Assembly (NCBI GenBank): GCA_002049455.2
Contig: KV918778.1
Span: forward strand, 310,001-374,000
DNA length: 64,000 nucleotides
Source: Porphyra umbilicalis
Lineage: Eukaryota; Rhodophyta; Bangiophyceae; Bangiales; Bangiaceae
Reading direction: 5' to 3'
How positions within the stretch are numbered: the first letter of the stretch is position 1; each line of letters begins with the position of its first letter. The notes under the pieces were generated by a model, which ran no database searches, was not told the origin of the DNA, and was given only the letters and a program-made list of their open reading frames with translations. This document shows, piece after piece, positions 11,255 through 23,682 of this stretch. Both the position numbers and the translations under genes were made by a program.

Positions 11255-12845
11255 GGCCTTGACTGGCCCCCCCCATCGGGGGGACAGGCCCATCGCCCAA
11301 CTTGGCTATTCCGCCCATGGCGCGCGTGCCAGGCGTCACACGTCCATTGTCGATGATCAGAGCGCGGACCCGGGCCCGTCGCCCACTTCAGCCGACAGCC
11401 CAGTGCGAGCAGGACAGAGACCAGTAGATCTCGTCCTCCGTGCCATTTCGAACCGCTGGCAAGTCCATTGCGACATCATCGGGAATCGCAGCATCTTTTG
11501 ACCCTGTCTTGATCCCTGAACGATGGCCCGACGGCCCAGATCACAGGCCCGATCTGGGTCGGTCGAGGTCACATGATCAATTTTGTGACGATCAGAACGC
11601 AGATGTCGACCGGACGCCGGCGTCGACGATTCGGCCCACGTCGCCGCCGCGATCCGCAGTCCCCCCACCTTCCTCCGCCACCGCCGACGCCGCCGTCGCC
11701 GCGGCTGCGGCCGCCGCGTATTCCTCACTTCCCCCCCCATGCCGCCCCACACCCCCCCCCGCCCCCCCCCCCCCTCCTGTTCCGATCACTTCTGTTTCTT
11801 CTCTCGTCTTGCATTCAATTTTCTTTCTTTCTTTTCCTTTGGTCATCTGCTTTGTTCTTTGGGCTGTCCCTCTGTGTCGCAGATATAAACACACGCTGCT
11901 CCTGTTCTTCTACTTCTTGGTCTTTCTTCTGTGCTGCGGGACTGAGTTTGCAGTCGCTGCAGTTTTTTGCACCTCTTTGCTGTCGGCATCGGTTCTTCTC
12001 GCCCGTCCACAGAGCGTAAACTGCCGTTTCAAGTCGTGGAGGGACAAGCTTCCTCGAACACAGAGGGCACAAACCCACCGCCGTGACCTTCAGTCCCCCT
12101 TCAAAAAACAAAAAACACGACGCAAGGAAGCCACCGGCGGTGATCAGCACCAACAAGAGAGATCGACGAGGGCGGCAGTGGTAGAGACGACCAGAAAAAG
12201 CAACAGCATGTGTTTATCTCAACGACACAGAGGGACAGCCCAAAGAACAAAGCAGATGACCAAAGGAAAAGAAAGAAAGAAAATTGAATGCAAGACGAGA
12301 GAAGAAACAGAAGTGATCGGAACAGGAGGGGGGGGGGGGGGCGGGGGGGGTGTGGGGCGGCATGGGGGGGGAAGTGAGGAATACGCGGCGGCCGCAGCCG
12401 CGGCGACGGCGGCGTCGGCGGTGGCGGAGGAAGGTGGGGGGACTGCGGATCGCGGCGGCGACGTGGGCCGAATCGTCGACGCCGGCGTCCGGTCGACATC
12501 TGCGTTCTGATCGTCACAAAATTGATCATGTGACCTCGACCGACCCAGATCGGGCCTGTGATCTGGGCCGTCGGGCCATCGTTCAGGGATCAAGACAGGG
12601 TCAAAAGATGCTGCGATTCCCGATGATGTCGCAATGGACTTGCCAGCGGTTCGAAATGGCACGGAGGACGAGATCTACTGGTCTCTGTCCTGCTCGCACT
12701 GGGCTGTCGGCTGAAGTGGGCGACGGGCCCGGGTCCGCGCTCTGATCATCGACAATGGACGTGTGACGCCTGGCACGCGCGCCATGGGCGGAATAGCCAA
12801 GTTGGGCGATGGGCCTGTCCCGCCGACGGGGGCGTCCAGAGAAGA
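11255..12845. mobile_element. Fold-back element with ~640-bp inverted arms
   Basis: The left arm (about 11255-11900) is repeated inverted at about 12204-12845. Over 396 bases (11357-11752 against 12350-12745) the opposite-strand translations are identical over 131 residues, so the arms are nearly identical. They differ mainly in the length of a poly-C/poly-G tract (11748-11773, 12328-12350). The ~300-bp spacer is unique. The long open frames across it are products of palindromic GC-rich sequence and I do not believe they are coding. No transposase is present. Target duplications could not be defined because similarity fades at the outer ends. Confidence 0.7.
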
Positions 12846-13680
12846 CCCTCGAGAAGTCCTTTATGTTTTTCGCCGCCTTGTGTGTCCATCCAGCTTGCGT
12901 GTGAAGAGCCCAGTTCGAATAAAGGCGTCTGGTTTCATCGGAACCATCTCAGTGATCCAGAGAGTCGTAACCTGCCTTCCCGCTGCGTGTGAGCCTGTAA
13001 CATGTAAGGCATCTATTGCAGGGACCGTTCTCAATAGAGGCACTTTCGCGCTCTCTCATTGGTCCAAAAACTCAGCGAGAAAGTGTGCAGTGTCTTGCAC
13101 ACTCTCGCGCCAATGACAGCGCAGACCCAGAGGATCTATCGAGGGATCAATTTGTTGCCCTGCGACATAGCGCCCAACATGTGTGAACGTGGGCGGCATT
13201 CTCGCGCCACACGTGCAATGGACCTGCCACGAGCTCCGAAATCCGGTGCAGCTTCAGCTGTCTCGGACGTTTTGTTTCAAAAAGCCCATGTCTCTCTTGA
13301 GCAGGTCCCTCAGACCCGCCGGGCCTCCGCTGTAATCGTGGATTGGTCATGTTCGAGGGCGTTTTAACAGCGCCTGTCTAAAAGAAACAGCATTGGAGAG
13401 CAGAAGAGGCACATGTGAGATGTCGATGGAACTATTGGTCCCGCGGGTGTGCTAGGGTTTTGGTAGAACGACTGTAATTGTAGGAAAGACTGTAATTGGT
13501 GGAACCTACTCTGAGATGCTCCAGACTGTGTTTTTGTTGTTGAAACTTTTGAACGCGCAGGAGAGGGCCAAGATCGGGGACAGCAGAGACGCGTGGAATG
13601 TGGTGTGACCGTGGCGCGCAGGGACTGAAGCGTTCAGTCTCGAGTGGCGTGACTCAGCTGCCCGCGTGGTGCTCGTTCTA
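12846..13680. other. No gene seen
   Basis: There is no recognisable protein and no strong repeat shared with other parts of the window. Confidence 0.35.
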
Positions 13681-15163
13681 GAGTGGTACCAACCAGACGA
13701 AAGCCGGTTTTGTAGGTCTTTCGTCTGGCAGGCGTTTGTCAGACGGTCGCCAGACGAAAGGGCTTCCGCCTGCCCGTTCGTATGCTTGTGGTGCGTTCGT
13801 CTCGTCTGTGTTTCGTTTGGCAGACAGTTTGAGCATATCGACCACGCTGGATAGGCCATGAGCGCACGTGTCAGCAGATTCATTTCTGTACTTCTCTAAG
13901 TGATTGTGTGCCTGCATTACTTTTGTAATGCCCGTTAGCGGCTATAGCTTAGCCCAGCCATACGAGCGATTCGTCCTGCCCGCCAGTACGGGCCGGCCGG
14001 GGTCCCCCGGCAGTCCAGCCTCGCCACCCCGTCGGCTCACCTACCACCGCGCCGCTGCACCTACAACCCCAACGCCCTACCTACTGCGTCGGCACCCCGC
14101 CCCCCCGCCAGCCTACCCACGCCTCCCTTATGCCATCCGCAGCCTCCCTGTCAGCGCCATCTCTGCTAGCCATCCCATCATATGCTGGTACGCAATTCCA
14201 AAGATCCACTACCAACCGTTCTCTGACTCCCATACAATGTACCACGCCACACCCAGCACAAGCGTCTCCGACTGCCCCAAATCGCTCCGCACATCACACC
14301 ACCACTCCCGGCAGAGGGCGCCGCAGAGGCATGAAAATGGCTTTTCATGTCACGAAAGGAGCACCGCCACCCCCTCCGCGTGTTTCTGGTGTCAACATTG
14401 GATAATGGGGGAGTAAATAAAAAAGTCAACGATGCCAGAAAGAGGTTGAAGAGAGCAGCCCCGACAGTGGGGGGGTGTAGTGGATGGAGCGAGGGGCAGG
14501 GAAGAAGCGACTTGCGGCGCGAGGGCCTGCAAGGACTCTCCGTGATCGGTCGGGGTTGTTGAGGGCAAGACGAACAGATGCCTTGTCGTCTCAAACGCAA
14601 AGCGGGCTCTCTCCTCTTGCTTCCACTCGCGCCCTCCCCTGACCACGTGACCTGAAAACTTCGAAAGAAACACGGTAACAAGGCGCTCTGGGTGGCCACA
14701 GGCGACGCCGTGTACGATGACACAGCGTACTTAGTTTTTGCACACCGCTTTCCATGACGTAGCACCGTAGCCCTCGGAAACCGGCATTCAGGCGTGCCAT
14801 TTCCCACCTTTGGGCTCGTCACGACGTGAATTCTGCGAGCAGATGTGCAGGAAGGAAGAGAGTCACTTCTTTGCTGTCAGCAGCGAGACCTTGACCACAT
14901 GCAGGCTCCTGGAGAGACTCGGCGTGCCGTCGGGCTGCGCAAGCCAGCCCACTCACGAAGGCATGGCCTTCTCGCTCTTGATTTGGTCGGCGACATGCCA
15001 GGACCGTGAAGTTACCGAGCTTACGAAACTGGATTTCATCTGGCTTGCGTCTGGCGCTCGTTCGTCAGACGATCGTCAGACTACGAACAGACGAATGCCA
15101 GACGGATCCATCGTATATTTTTCGTTTGTCTCGTCCGGCGTTTTTTTGGCTGGTACCAACTCC
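13681..15163. repeat. Pair of inverted subterminal-repeat blocks
   Basis: Block one (13681-13840) begins GTGGTACCAACCAGACGAAAG and repeats the word CCAGACGAAAG or its complement several times. Block two (about 15030-15163) has the same words in inverted order and ends TTGGCTGGTACCAAC. They may be the two ends of a ~1.48-kb non-autonomous DNA transposon or two separate small elements. Nothing between them encodes a recognisable protein. No clear target duplication is visible. Confidence 0.4.
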
Positions 15164-16152
15164 CGACGCTGTGCGCGGAGCCGTGACGAGGAGGGGGTAG
15201 CGCCGTGCGTGTTGCCCGTGCGAGGGGGTGGTGGTGTCGCGGTGGCAGAACTGGCCGCGCGGGATGTTGCGTAGCTGACCGCACGGTACGTCGTGCGGGG
15301 AGGAGACCGGACAGCGGATAACGTTCACGAGGTTGTGAAGGGGTAGAGGCGCCGTGGGGCAGGAGGGAGGGGTGGATAAAGACGCCGCTGGCTTTCCGGT
15401 TGTAGCCCCTACGGCGGCGACAACGGCCCCTGCGCCCGCGCCACCTGCTGCGATAGGCTTGCTGCTGGCAACAAACCTAGGCGCCAAGGACAAGGGGGCG
15501 AGAGTGGCGTGGCGTTTGCCCCGGGGAGCGGGTGGGCTGCGTGGGAGCGGCGGCGAAGGCGGACGTACGTGTGAGGCCGGAGGGCTGGAAGGGGTCAGGC
15601 TGCCGGAGAGCCGTCCGTGGCTTGGGACGGTCGCAAGCACGGCATCGCCTGGGTGGGGCGCCGGCGCGCTCCGGGGCGGACGGCTCGGGCGCGCGCGCCT
15701 TCAAGTGGACGCCCGCAGGGACAAGAAAATAAAAACGAGTTCAGTGCATGAAAAATATATTGCTGTTTTCTCAAATTTGGCCAACCTGGTCAAAGTCAAG
15801 GTCAAGAAGGGGACTTTACTTTTCACGAACATTTCTAATGTTTTCATGCAAGTATTGGAAGTGACCGTCAATTTTAGTCGATTGAGCTGGTCGTTCCAAT
15901 TTGCGCAATGCTCGCATTTTGGCAACGCCGTCGCCGTCGCGTGACGATGGCGAGCAGCGCGTGGCAGGACGAGCCGTGGTCGACTCAGCTTACGACGTCC
16001 AGCGTCGCTGACAGCAATTGCGACGGCCTGTCTCACACCACGACACTTGGCAACGACACCGCTTGGCAGCCTATCGGTTTCCTTAACACCTCTTCACCTC
16101 CTCTCATTTCGCCACCGCGTCGTCACTGAGTTTGTGTTCAGCGTGCCTCGCC
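15164..16152. other. No gene seen
   Basis: A GC-rich first half is followed by an AT-richer half from about 15720. No domain is recognisable in any frame. Confidence 0.35.
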
Positions 16153-17505
16153 ATGCAGCCTGCAGGCGCTTGCGGCGAGCAGTCGAAAGCCGGCTCGTCC
16201 TCACCCACAGGTATGGTTCCTGTTCCTGTTGTTGTTATTTTATCTCTCTGGCGAGTCCTATTGGGAAGAGCCTCCGCTGTGACCAGTCAAGTGACACCTT
16301 GGTTATGGCATCGTGCAACGCGCGCACCGCCTGACTCTTGTGCTCCCGTTTGTACGCTGCTTATCGATCGAGTTTTACTGGGTGTGTTTCATCTTCTGTC
16401 CTTCTTTTTTTTGGCAGATGTCCGCCAAGTCCGGCGGTGCGGCGTCTGCCGCCTGACGGACCACGATTTTCGGCGATGCCCGATTGCGAACGCGCCTGAC
16501 ATCCTGTGCGGCTGCAACGACAGGTCGTGCCGCAAATGCTCTGCCACGTGTCCGGTGTGCGACAAGAAAGGGCACGGAGCGGACACATTGAAGTAAACCG
16601 TGCGTCGGGGCATCGTGCCGAAATGGGCATGCGCGGAGCACAACTTGAAGGACATGCACTTGCGCATGGCCCCGGACCTGAACAGTTTGAGCCCAACACA
16701 GCGTGTCCAAAAGGAGACGGCTCGCAGGGACAAGCGGCGACTGGCGGCGCTCGTGCCATCGAATGGACCCCATTTTCGGACGCACATTGCGCAGGCCGAA
16801 ATCGTGGCTCTGACCGGTTTGGGTGGGGCGGCGGCGTCTCCTGCAGTGCGCACGTCGCACGGTGTTGCCGCAGTGCTACAAGATGACGGGGTCTTGCGAC
16901 CGGCGGCCCGTGATCTCGGGGCTTTTGCCGCCGTTTCTGCGGGTCAAAGCAGCGGCTAGCGCTCAGAGCGGCCGCCGGGCGCGTTGGCGGCAGTAGACGT
17001 AAGCGGGCGTCAGGAAAGCGTCGTCGCCGCCCTCCAGGAGCAGCTCAAGAAGCTGCCGAAGTACTGGGCAACGACTCGAGGGGAGCAGCGTCGACGCAAG
17101 AAGGATGTGGGACTTGGGGGAGCGAAGTCAGGGGCGGACGCCAAGGTGCTTGGACCAGCCAGTTCCTTGTTTAAGATCAAGGGCAAGGAGCTGAAGCGCG
17201 GCGCCGTGCGGAACGTGGGCCTGCCTGACGCGGCGGGTGACTCGGTCAAGGTGAAGGATTCCTTTGCTGCCTTTGTCGGTCCCGGTAAGATGTACACTGG
17301 AGCTTCGGTGGCCAACAAGACGTCTTCGTGTGAATTTGTGTGTGGAGAGCTGATAGCGTGCGCCGCGACTGTGGAGTTGACTGTGCCCGCTGTGCTTGTA
17401 TCTATGAAGCAGTTGATTGTGGAGATGCGCGCGGGAGACGAAGACACGTGTCGCTTCTTGAAGGACCTCAACTCAAAGTCGAACGCATCGGCCGCCTGTC
17501 TGTGA
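16153..17505 (+). pseudogene. Decayed zinc-knuckle gene, probably transposon-derived
   Basis: Exon 1 (16153-16210) starts with MQPAGACGEQ and is followed by a 207-nt intron (GTATGG at 16211, pyrimidine tract and GGCAG ending at 16417). Exon 2 encodes a perfect CX2CX4HX4C zinc knuckle (CGVCRLTDHDFRRC). Another Cys-rich segment follows, whose second knuckle CPVCDKKGHGADTL lacks its final Cys. The frame meets TAA at 16594 but continues through two further open stretches (to TAG at 16957, then 16984-17505 ending TGA) in exactly the same frame. The middle and end are rich in Lys and Ala and I recognise no enzyme. A nucleic-acid-binding gag/ORF1-like protein is plausible, but the product is unknown. 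Confidence 0.5.
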
Positions 17506-17799
17506 CTTAGTTGGGTCTCAATACCCATTGTAAACGTCTCCTCTGTACCCTTCGAACCCCCCACCTCCCCCAGCGGAGTGGCTCTTCAAAATCCTCCGCC
17601 AGCAGCCGAAGCCAGCTCCGGCACCTGCGGATCGACCGTCGCCGGTGGCGCGCACTCTGTCACAAGGCCCCCACAAGCGACCAAGATGGACACCAGCCGA
17701 CCACCGCGCCCGTTCCGCCCCCCCCGCCCCCCCCTTCCCCCCCTCCCCCCCCCCCAGTTTGTCGGCCCCCAAATTCTGACACAGGCCTCGCTCCGCTCA

Positions 17800-18870
17800 G
17801 CGGATGGTAGCTGCGCGGTTGCGGGCGCCACCGCAAGGGGCTGGCGACCCCCGCGGCGGCGGCGGACGCCACGCCAAAACTCGGGCGCGGCGGCGTTTTT
17901 GGCGCCGCCGCTCACGGCCGCCTCGGCCTTTCCGCCGCCACCGCGGCCGACCGGCCGCTCTTTGACGGCGCGGTGGCGGCGCGCATGCGGCGGCGGCGAG
18001 TGCGGCGGTAGCGGCGGCGGCTGAATGCGCGGCGCGTCCGTGTCGGCGGGGGGGGGGGGGGCTGTTGGTGGGTGGCGAAGGAGCGGTCGGCGCCGGTGCG
18101 GGTGCGGCCGCCGCCGCAAGGGGCTGGCGACGCCCGCGGCGGCGGAAGACGCCACCATCGGCGACGCGCCGCCGCCGCCGGCGGGTGAGGACTCGGGCGC
18201 GGCTGCGATTTTGGCGTTTCCGCCCCTGGTGGCGTCGGCAATTTCGCCGCCGCCGCCGCCGACCGGCCTCTCTTTGCGAGCACGGTGGCAGCGCGACGGT
18301 GGCGGCGGCAAGTGCGGCGGTAGCGGCCGCGGCAGCATACGGCGCGTCCGTGTCGGCAGGGGGGGGGGGGGGGCTGTTGGCGGGTGGCGGTGGAGCAGTC
18401 GGCGGCGGTGCGGGTACGGCCACCGCGGCGGGGGGCTGGCGATCCCCGCGGCGGCGGTGGACGCCACCATCGGCGGCGCGCCGCCGCCGCCGGCGCGCGA
18501 GCACTCAGGCGCGGCTGCGTTTTTGGCGATGCCGCCCCTGGCGGCTTCGGCGTTTTCGCCGCCGCCGCGGCCGACCGGCCGCTCTTTGACGGCGCGGTGG
18601 CGGCGCGATTGCCGACCGGCCGCTCTTTGACGGCGCGGTGGCGGCGCGATTGCGGCGGCGGAGAATGCGGCGGCAGCGGCGGCGGCGGAATGTGCGGCGC
18701 GTCCGTGTCGGCGGGGGGGGAGGTTGGGCTGTTGGCGGGTAGCGGCGGAGCGAGCGGCGGCGGCGCGGGTGTGGCTGCCGCCGCGGGGGGCTGGTGACGC
18801 CCGCGGCGGCGGCGGACGACACGATCGGCCGCGCGCCGCCGCCGCCGGCGCTTCGTTTCTCTGTTTGCAT
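17800..18870. repeat. ~310-bp GC-rich tandem repeat, about 3.3 copies
   Basis: Landmark GGCGCGTCCGTGTCGGC occurs near 18031, 18341 and 18697, and GACGCCACCATCGG or variants near 18146, 18459 and 18815, with a partial first copy from ~17803. Spacing is 310 bp, then ~356 bp, because a ~46-bp segment is doubled at 18570-18650. Units hold GCC/GGC triplets and poly-G runs. The long frames on both strands are a consequence of triplet composition, not genes. Confidence 0.7.
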
Positions 18871-18922
18871 CGTGAAGAGGTGTAATACCTACGTTTGTTT
18901 GTGCTCAGGGAACGTACATCTT

Positions 18923-19930
18923 TCAGCGCCGGACCGCTGCACGAACAAACGCTTTGCTCATCCTTTCGAAAAAGTGCAGGAGCATCTTGCCGATGGTGAG
19001 CATCGGCCGCGCGTTGAACTGCGCTTGTGACGAGCACCGACGAAGCCAACTGCTCCCGACAGAGAAAACATCCTCGTTGGGGTTGAAGTCAGGATAATAC
19101 GGAGGCAAGGACAGAGCAAACGCACTGGCGTCCCACAGCACCTCAAGAGACACTTCATCGTGAATACGAGCATGGTCCAACACCAAAACACACCTATTGG
19201 GCTGCTGTTCCCACGCCAGCCCCTCCTCCACGGTGCGCATACGAGGAAGCAGAAAGTTGTTCACAAACACTAGAAAGTCAACAGACGTCTGACCAGGTGG
19301 AGGGCGCGTCACCATCCAGTCAAGAATCTGGCCATGAGCCATCGCAACAAAAACGCTCGTGCGCACGCCGTGCTTGGCCTCAGCGTAACAATCAGCACGC
19401 GTGCCGCGCAATGACCATGCCCAGCGGCGCTCTGCCGCCCACCCCACTCGGTGGGCCTCGCCCACGAGGACGCGACAGCGCAGAGGGATTTTCCACTGCG
19501 CCTCCACCCACAAAGCGCGCTGCTCCTCGATGCGCATTTTGCAGGCGCGCTCCATGACCTTGCGGGTGAGGCCGTTCCGGGAAAGCAATCTCCCCACAGT
19601 AACGGGCAACACCACCCCCCCCGCACCCACCTCCCCCGCCAGGTAGTTCACGGCGTCCGCCGTCTCGTCGAGGAAGATCTCTGGCTGCTCGTCGACGGCC
19701 GTCAGGTCTGCAGCGCGCAGCCACGGGTCGGTGACGTCGTCCGTGTGCCGCTTGCATCGCTCAGGCGCGTAGTGAAAATCGCCGCCGGAGTGGCGAAAAA
19801 AGCCCAGGTACCGCGACGCCGACCGCACAGACAAACCCGATCGGCTGGAGGCCGCAGCCACGGTAATGCCCTCCACGAGCACTACGCGGACAAGGTGCTG
19901 GCGCGTCTCGACAGACTTTATTGCGAAGCA
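18923..19930 (-). pseudogene. Tc1/mariner-IS630-like DDE transposase, catalytic Asp lost
   Basis: The open frame runs further upstream, but recognisable sequence begins with a helix-turn-helix-like region (VAAASSRSGLSVRSASRYLG). The C-terminal half is a DDE_3-type nuclease with the second Asp in CVLVLDHARIHDEVSL and the Glu in LSLPPYYPDFNPNEDVF. The place of the first catalytic Asp reads VLVGEAHRVGW where the family has a V-D-E motif, so Asp is replaced by Gly (a GGC codon; GAC would restore it). This suggests an inactive copy even though the frame is otherwise open. No ATG suits the start of the conserved part. I could not define TIRs. It lies directly beside the 310-bp tandem repeat. Confidence 0.65.
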
Positions 19931-21951
19931 TGTTGGAGTGAGGAGTGAGAAAGTGGGGAGCCCAGTTGCGGTGTAGGTGCTGGAGGGTGCTTCGAAGCAG
20001 GGGAGCAGCAGAAGTGAGACAGGCAAGGTAGATGAGTCCCGGGCGGGATGGAGCAGTTTCACGATGGCCCCACACACCCCGATGTCAGCACTGCAAGGTT
20101 GGGTCCTCTGGGCCCGTAAACAGCTACACAATTCCTGGATGTGGCTCGTTGACTCACGCTGATCGGCACCGTTGGACAATTTTCTTGCGGACCATACCTT
20201 GGCAGGACAGCTCGCCTCAGAAAACGCCTGCTTCTGTCCAATGCCCGATTTCTGTGCAAAGCGGTCCCACAAGCGATGTGCAAATATGCGACCACGTCAA
20301 GTGAGTGCGGAGTTGAGTGGCTTCTGAGTGCACTGAAGTAGCATGTAAAAGGACAGGTGTGCGGATTTTCTCAACGCTGGTGTCCAGAACGACCAAAACA
20401 GAGGAAGATATACCCCAAATGATGATTCACAAAAGCTTCATGAGGGACAGGTCAGCACATAAGAGGCAATTTCACGTGAGATTTTCAGCATTCGGAAAGC
20501 CGTAGTTGATCTGGCCTCTCTTGAATCCCACCCGATCGGCCAAAATTGGGAAGACGGCAGTAGCCCCGTGCCAAGTGAAGCGCGACGCGGCATGTATCAA
20601 GTTCCCTGGACTTTAGTTCAGGGTACTACTCAAGATGAGCAAACACTGACCACCGTCCACCCCATGAGCCCCTTATAATTGTTTTCTGAGGCCGGTGCAC
20701 GTTGCAGGAGTACTTGATCATGGGACGTTGTGGACGTCAAATAGGACCGTAAGAAGGTCACAGGACGTTGCGCTGTACAATCTTGATATGAACATGTCCG
20801 CGAGCCTTGGGCAATGTCGCCCATGTGATTCTTTTTTCGAGCAAGTGTCCACGTCGTCTGTGAGGGACTTTTGTATGGGTTTTAGCTACGAATCGCTCTC
20901 CATAGGGTCAAGAACGCGGTTGAGTGCGTTGTACAAGCTGGAAATGTCGATTCCTGCTGCACTCAGTCGAAAACGTTAACTGTAGTTACGAAGGAGATGC
21001 GTTGTGCGCTCTGAGGGGCACGTTTTTGAAATTTTGACTAGGGAGGCCGGTTCTTGAGCGAATCGCTTGGGCGGACGGCGTTGAGGGGGGGTTACCACGC
21101 ACTGTGGTGGGGCAGAGGGCGTCCGTGCGACCCGAACTGGCCTCCCTCCAGTCACTGCGCGTTCTCGGCCGCGGCAAGGCTTCTTCCTTGCACTCTGGCA
21201 GTTTGTCCACCCTCAGGAGGTTGCCGTAGACGCTCCACTGTCTGACAGAGAGGGGACACCCGCATCGATAGCTAGCTGCGCCTTCACACCGTTGCTGCGA
21301 GTATGTTGTGGGCGGGGGGGGCTTGCTTGTTGAAGAGATCAAGCAGTGCGCGCAAGAGGACGAGTTCGACTTGCCGCTGCATCAGACGCAGCCATTCCTG
21401 CGTATGTGACGCATGGGCGAGCACCCGGTGCGAGCCGCGGCCACAGAACCCCGCCGCTCGCAACGCTATGCGACATCCCACGTAACGCCTAGGCGCCCCG
21501 CGCTGCGCGAGGGACGCGGGCAACCGACGTGTGGTAGTAAGCCACCTACCGCGGTCACCTGTCGTGATCCGTCTCAACTGGAGGCCCAGATCGCAGAGGA
21601 CCACACAGGCCCAGGGTCACTCACCAGGCCATGTCATTGGGATGGTGAGGAAGACGGTCACTAACTAAGTGACCCAAGTAACGGCTTAACGAGCGACTTG
21701 CTTTTGTACCGAAGTTCGGAAATATACACCCAAATCGGGTAACCGTTACATCTTCCTAATCGTCCTGGGTTTTCATCCTGCGCTAATCTTTTGGTAATTA
21801 CGCCTTGCTTACTTAATGGGCTTCGTTTGCGCGGGAGCGATGCGTGGTTTACTACCTCCCACTCCCAGTGGGAGTAGGTGGCCCTGGTGGGTCGGGTTCC
21901 GTGTCTATGTTGGGACCCCTTTTTGCGTGTTCTGGGCGGGGTCCCCGAGGG
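19931..21951. other. No gene seen; contains half of dispersed repeat R2
   Basis: Two blocks, CCCTGGACTTTAGTTCAGGG (about 20603) and GTGCACGTTGCAGGAGTACTTG (20695), recur in the same order at 30674 and 30739. A 106-residue minus frame at 21284-21604 has no recognisable domain. Confidence 0.35.
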
Positions 21952-21959
21952 TATATAAA
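21952..21959 (+). promoter_or_regulatory. TATA box of an LTR-like or gene promoter
   Basis: TATATAAAGG follows a GC-rich segment and precedes a C-rich stretch by about 30 bases, as in RNA polymerase II core promoters. No protein that it would serve is recognised downstream, so a solitary LTR is one possibility. No second copy is in the window to test this. Confidence 0.4.
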
Positions 21960-23682
21960 GGGGGAGGTCTGCGGTGCTGGCCCCGACCCCCTTCGCCCAC
22001 CAAGTAAATGTTCGGCTCCTACAGTGCTGTTTCGTGCTCGTCGGGGTGTACCTGGCAATGTCAGTTGTGTGTCGGCGGTTCTGGTGTTTTTTTCCGGGGT
22101 CCTGGTTCGGGATTACCGGGCGTCACGACACGGTCGCCCCCTGGGCTGGGGGTGGGTGTGCTGTGACGACACACGATGCACGGGTGCTTGTTCAGTCCTA
22201 CACAGGTGCGTGAGGAGCGCTGCGGTGCTTGTCGGGTGAAGGAGAGGGGGCGGCGGGGCAGTGAGATGCAGGCCACGACGCCATCCGCGATAGGGATGGG
22301 GGAACTCTAGCGCATAGCGAGGAGAGGCCAAGCTGTATCACCTGTTGTGTCGGGGTGCTGCAGGGGGCGCGTGCGCCGGCGCGAGGCCGGCGCCAGCTCG
22401 CCCCGGATGGCTGTGGGTGACGGGGGATGGTGCGAAAGTCGGGAGGAGGGGGGTATCTGCTGAGGGGACGTCGGCGGGATGATTTGATATACGCCCGCGG
22501 CGGGTTCCACCACCCCCCTGGTTTGTCACTCGTGGGAGGGCGCGCGGTGTCACCGTCGGCTGCTGTACTCCCTCTCTTACGGTCGTGCGATGCGCGCCGA
22601 CGCGCCGGGGCGCCGCTGACCGGTGTGTGGATCATTGCAGCAACTGACGCACGGTCGTCCATACGTTTCTTTACTCCTGTGCGCGTCGACGGCACCTGTG
22701 ATTTTCGGCCGCCGTGGCCAGGGGCGGGGACGGCGGGGTGCTGAGATCTTCAGAAAGTGTGGTCCACCCAACGAAAGCAGAACGTTGTCACCCGTTGTGG
22801 AACGACGCCACTCGTTTGGACAACGTTATCGTTTCGTTGTAGCAGCGAAGGCCCAACGAACCGTGCTTTCGTCGTCGGCATGTCACTCCCCCCCACAATC
22901 AGCACGTCTGAGAGGGGCCCCTCAGCGACGCATTCGGCCCGGTTGTGCAGCGCCCTTGCTCTGATTATCTGGGTGTCGCCTTCGAGCACAGGCCACTTGA
23001 CATCGAGAGATCTGTGGCCCACCTCGTGCTTCTGTCATGCGAGCCGCCGCCCAATAAAACGAGAGGGAGACCAGGTAAGCCAATCAATACCAGACCCCTG
23101 TGCCAAAGGAAGAGAACATATCAGAGCACGGCGAACGACGGCAGTTGTTGCGGCAATCGATGCTGCTTTTAAGGAATTGCGTGGGGGCTGGAGGCCAGCA
23201 GTACTCCTCGGAGGCCTCTCTGCAGCGCCTGAGGAAGAGGCGCTTACTCATAGACGCAAGTACCTCTCACTAGTGGGATGCGTTAGCTTACGCGCTCTGA
23301 TTGGTGGGCTGTGTCTCAGTTAGCGCCAGAGATCATCTCTGGTGTTGGTGACTTCGACTCGCCCTCGCTTGGCTGGGTTTCGTATCCTCTCTAGGTTCGG
23401 AGTATGCCGGCATGAGGTGTGGCGGCTATCAACGTGGCGACAGCGCATTGATGCACCAGTACGTACTATGTACCACTCTGTATCCAGAGTCAAGACGGCT
23501 GCCTGGGCACCAGTAGCGGCCGCGGATGGTGAGCGCCGCATCGCCAGTGGACTTTGTGGCAGTGCTGATATCGGGGGGATGCAGAGGGGAGCACAACTAA
23601 TGTCGGTGAATCGATACGAGGCAAGTGTGGGAGAGCAATGACCATGTTCAATAGTGGACAAACAGAGCAAAGAAAGTGATGA
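21960..23682. other. No gene seen
   Basis: Open frames here have no recognisable domain. At 22750-22875 is a short stretch dense in AACGAAAG/CGTTG words whose left end (TGGTCCACCCAACGAAAG) resembles the ends of the blocks at 13681 and 29724. Confidence 0.35.

Noticed and set aside
11440..12529. 356-codon plus frame across the fold-back element
   Set aside because: It reads through both inverted arms and its ends are mirror translations, so it is explained by the palindrome.
17586..19049. 487-codon minus frame and other long frames
   Set aside because: They arise from the GCC-rich ~310-bp tandem repeat and have no recognisable domain.
22757..23323. 188-codon plus frame
   Set aside because: No recognisable domain; it starts inside a short-word-rich repeat and composition is unremarkable.
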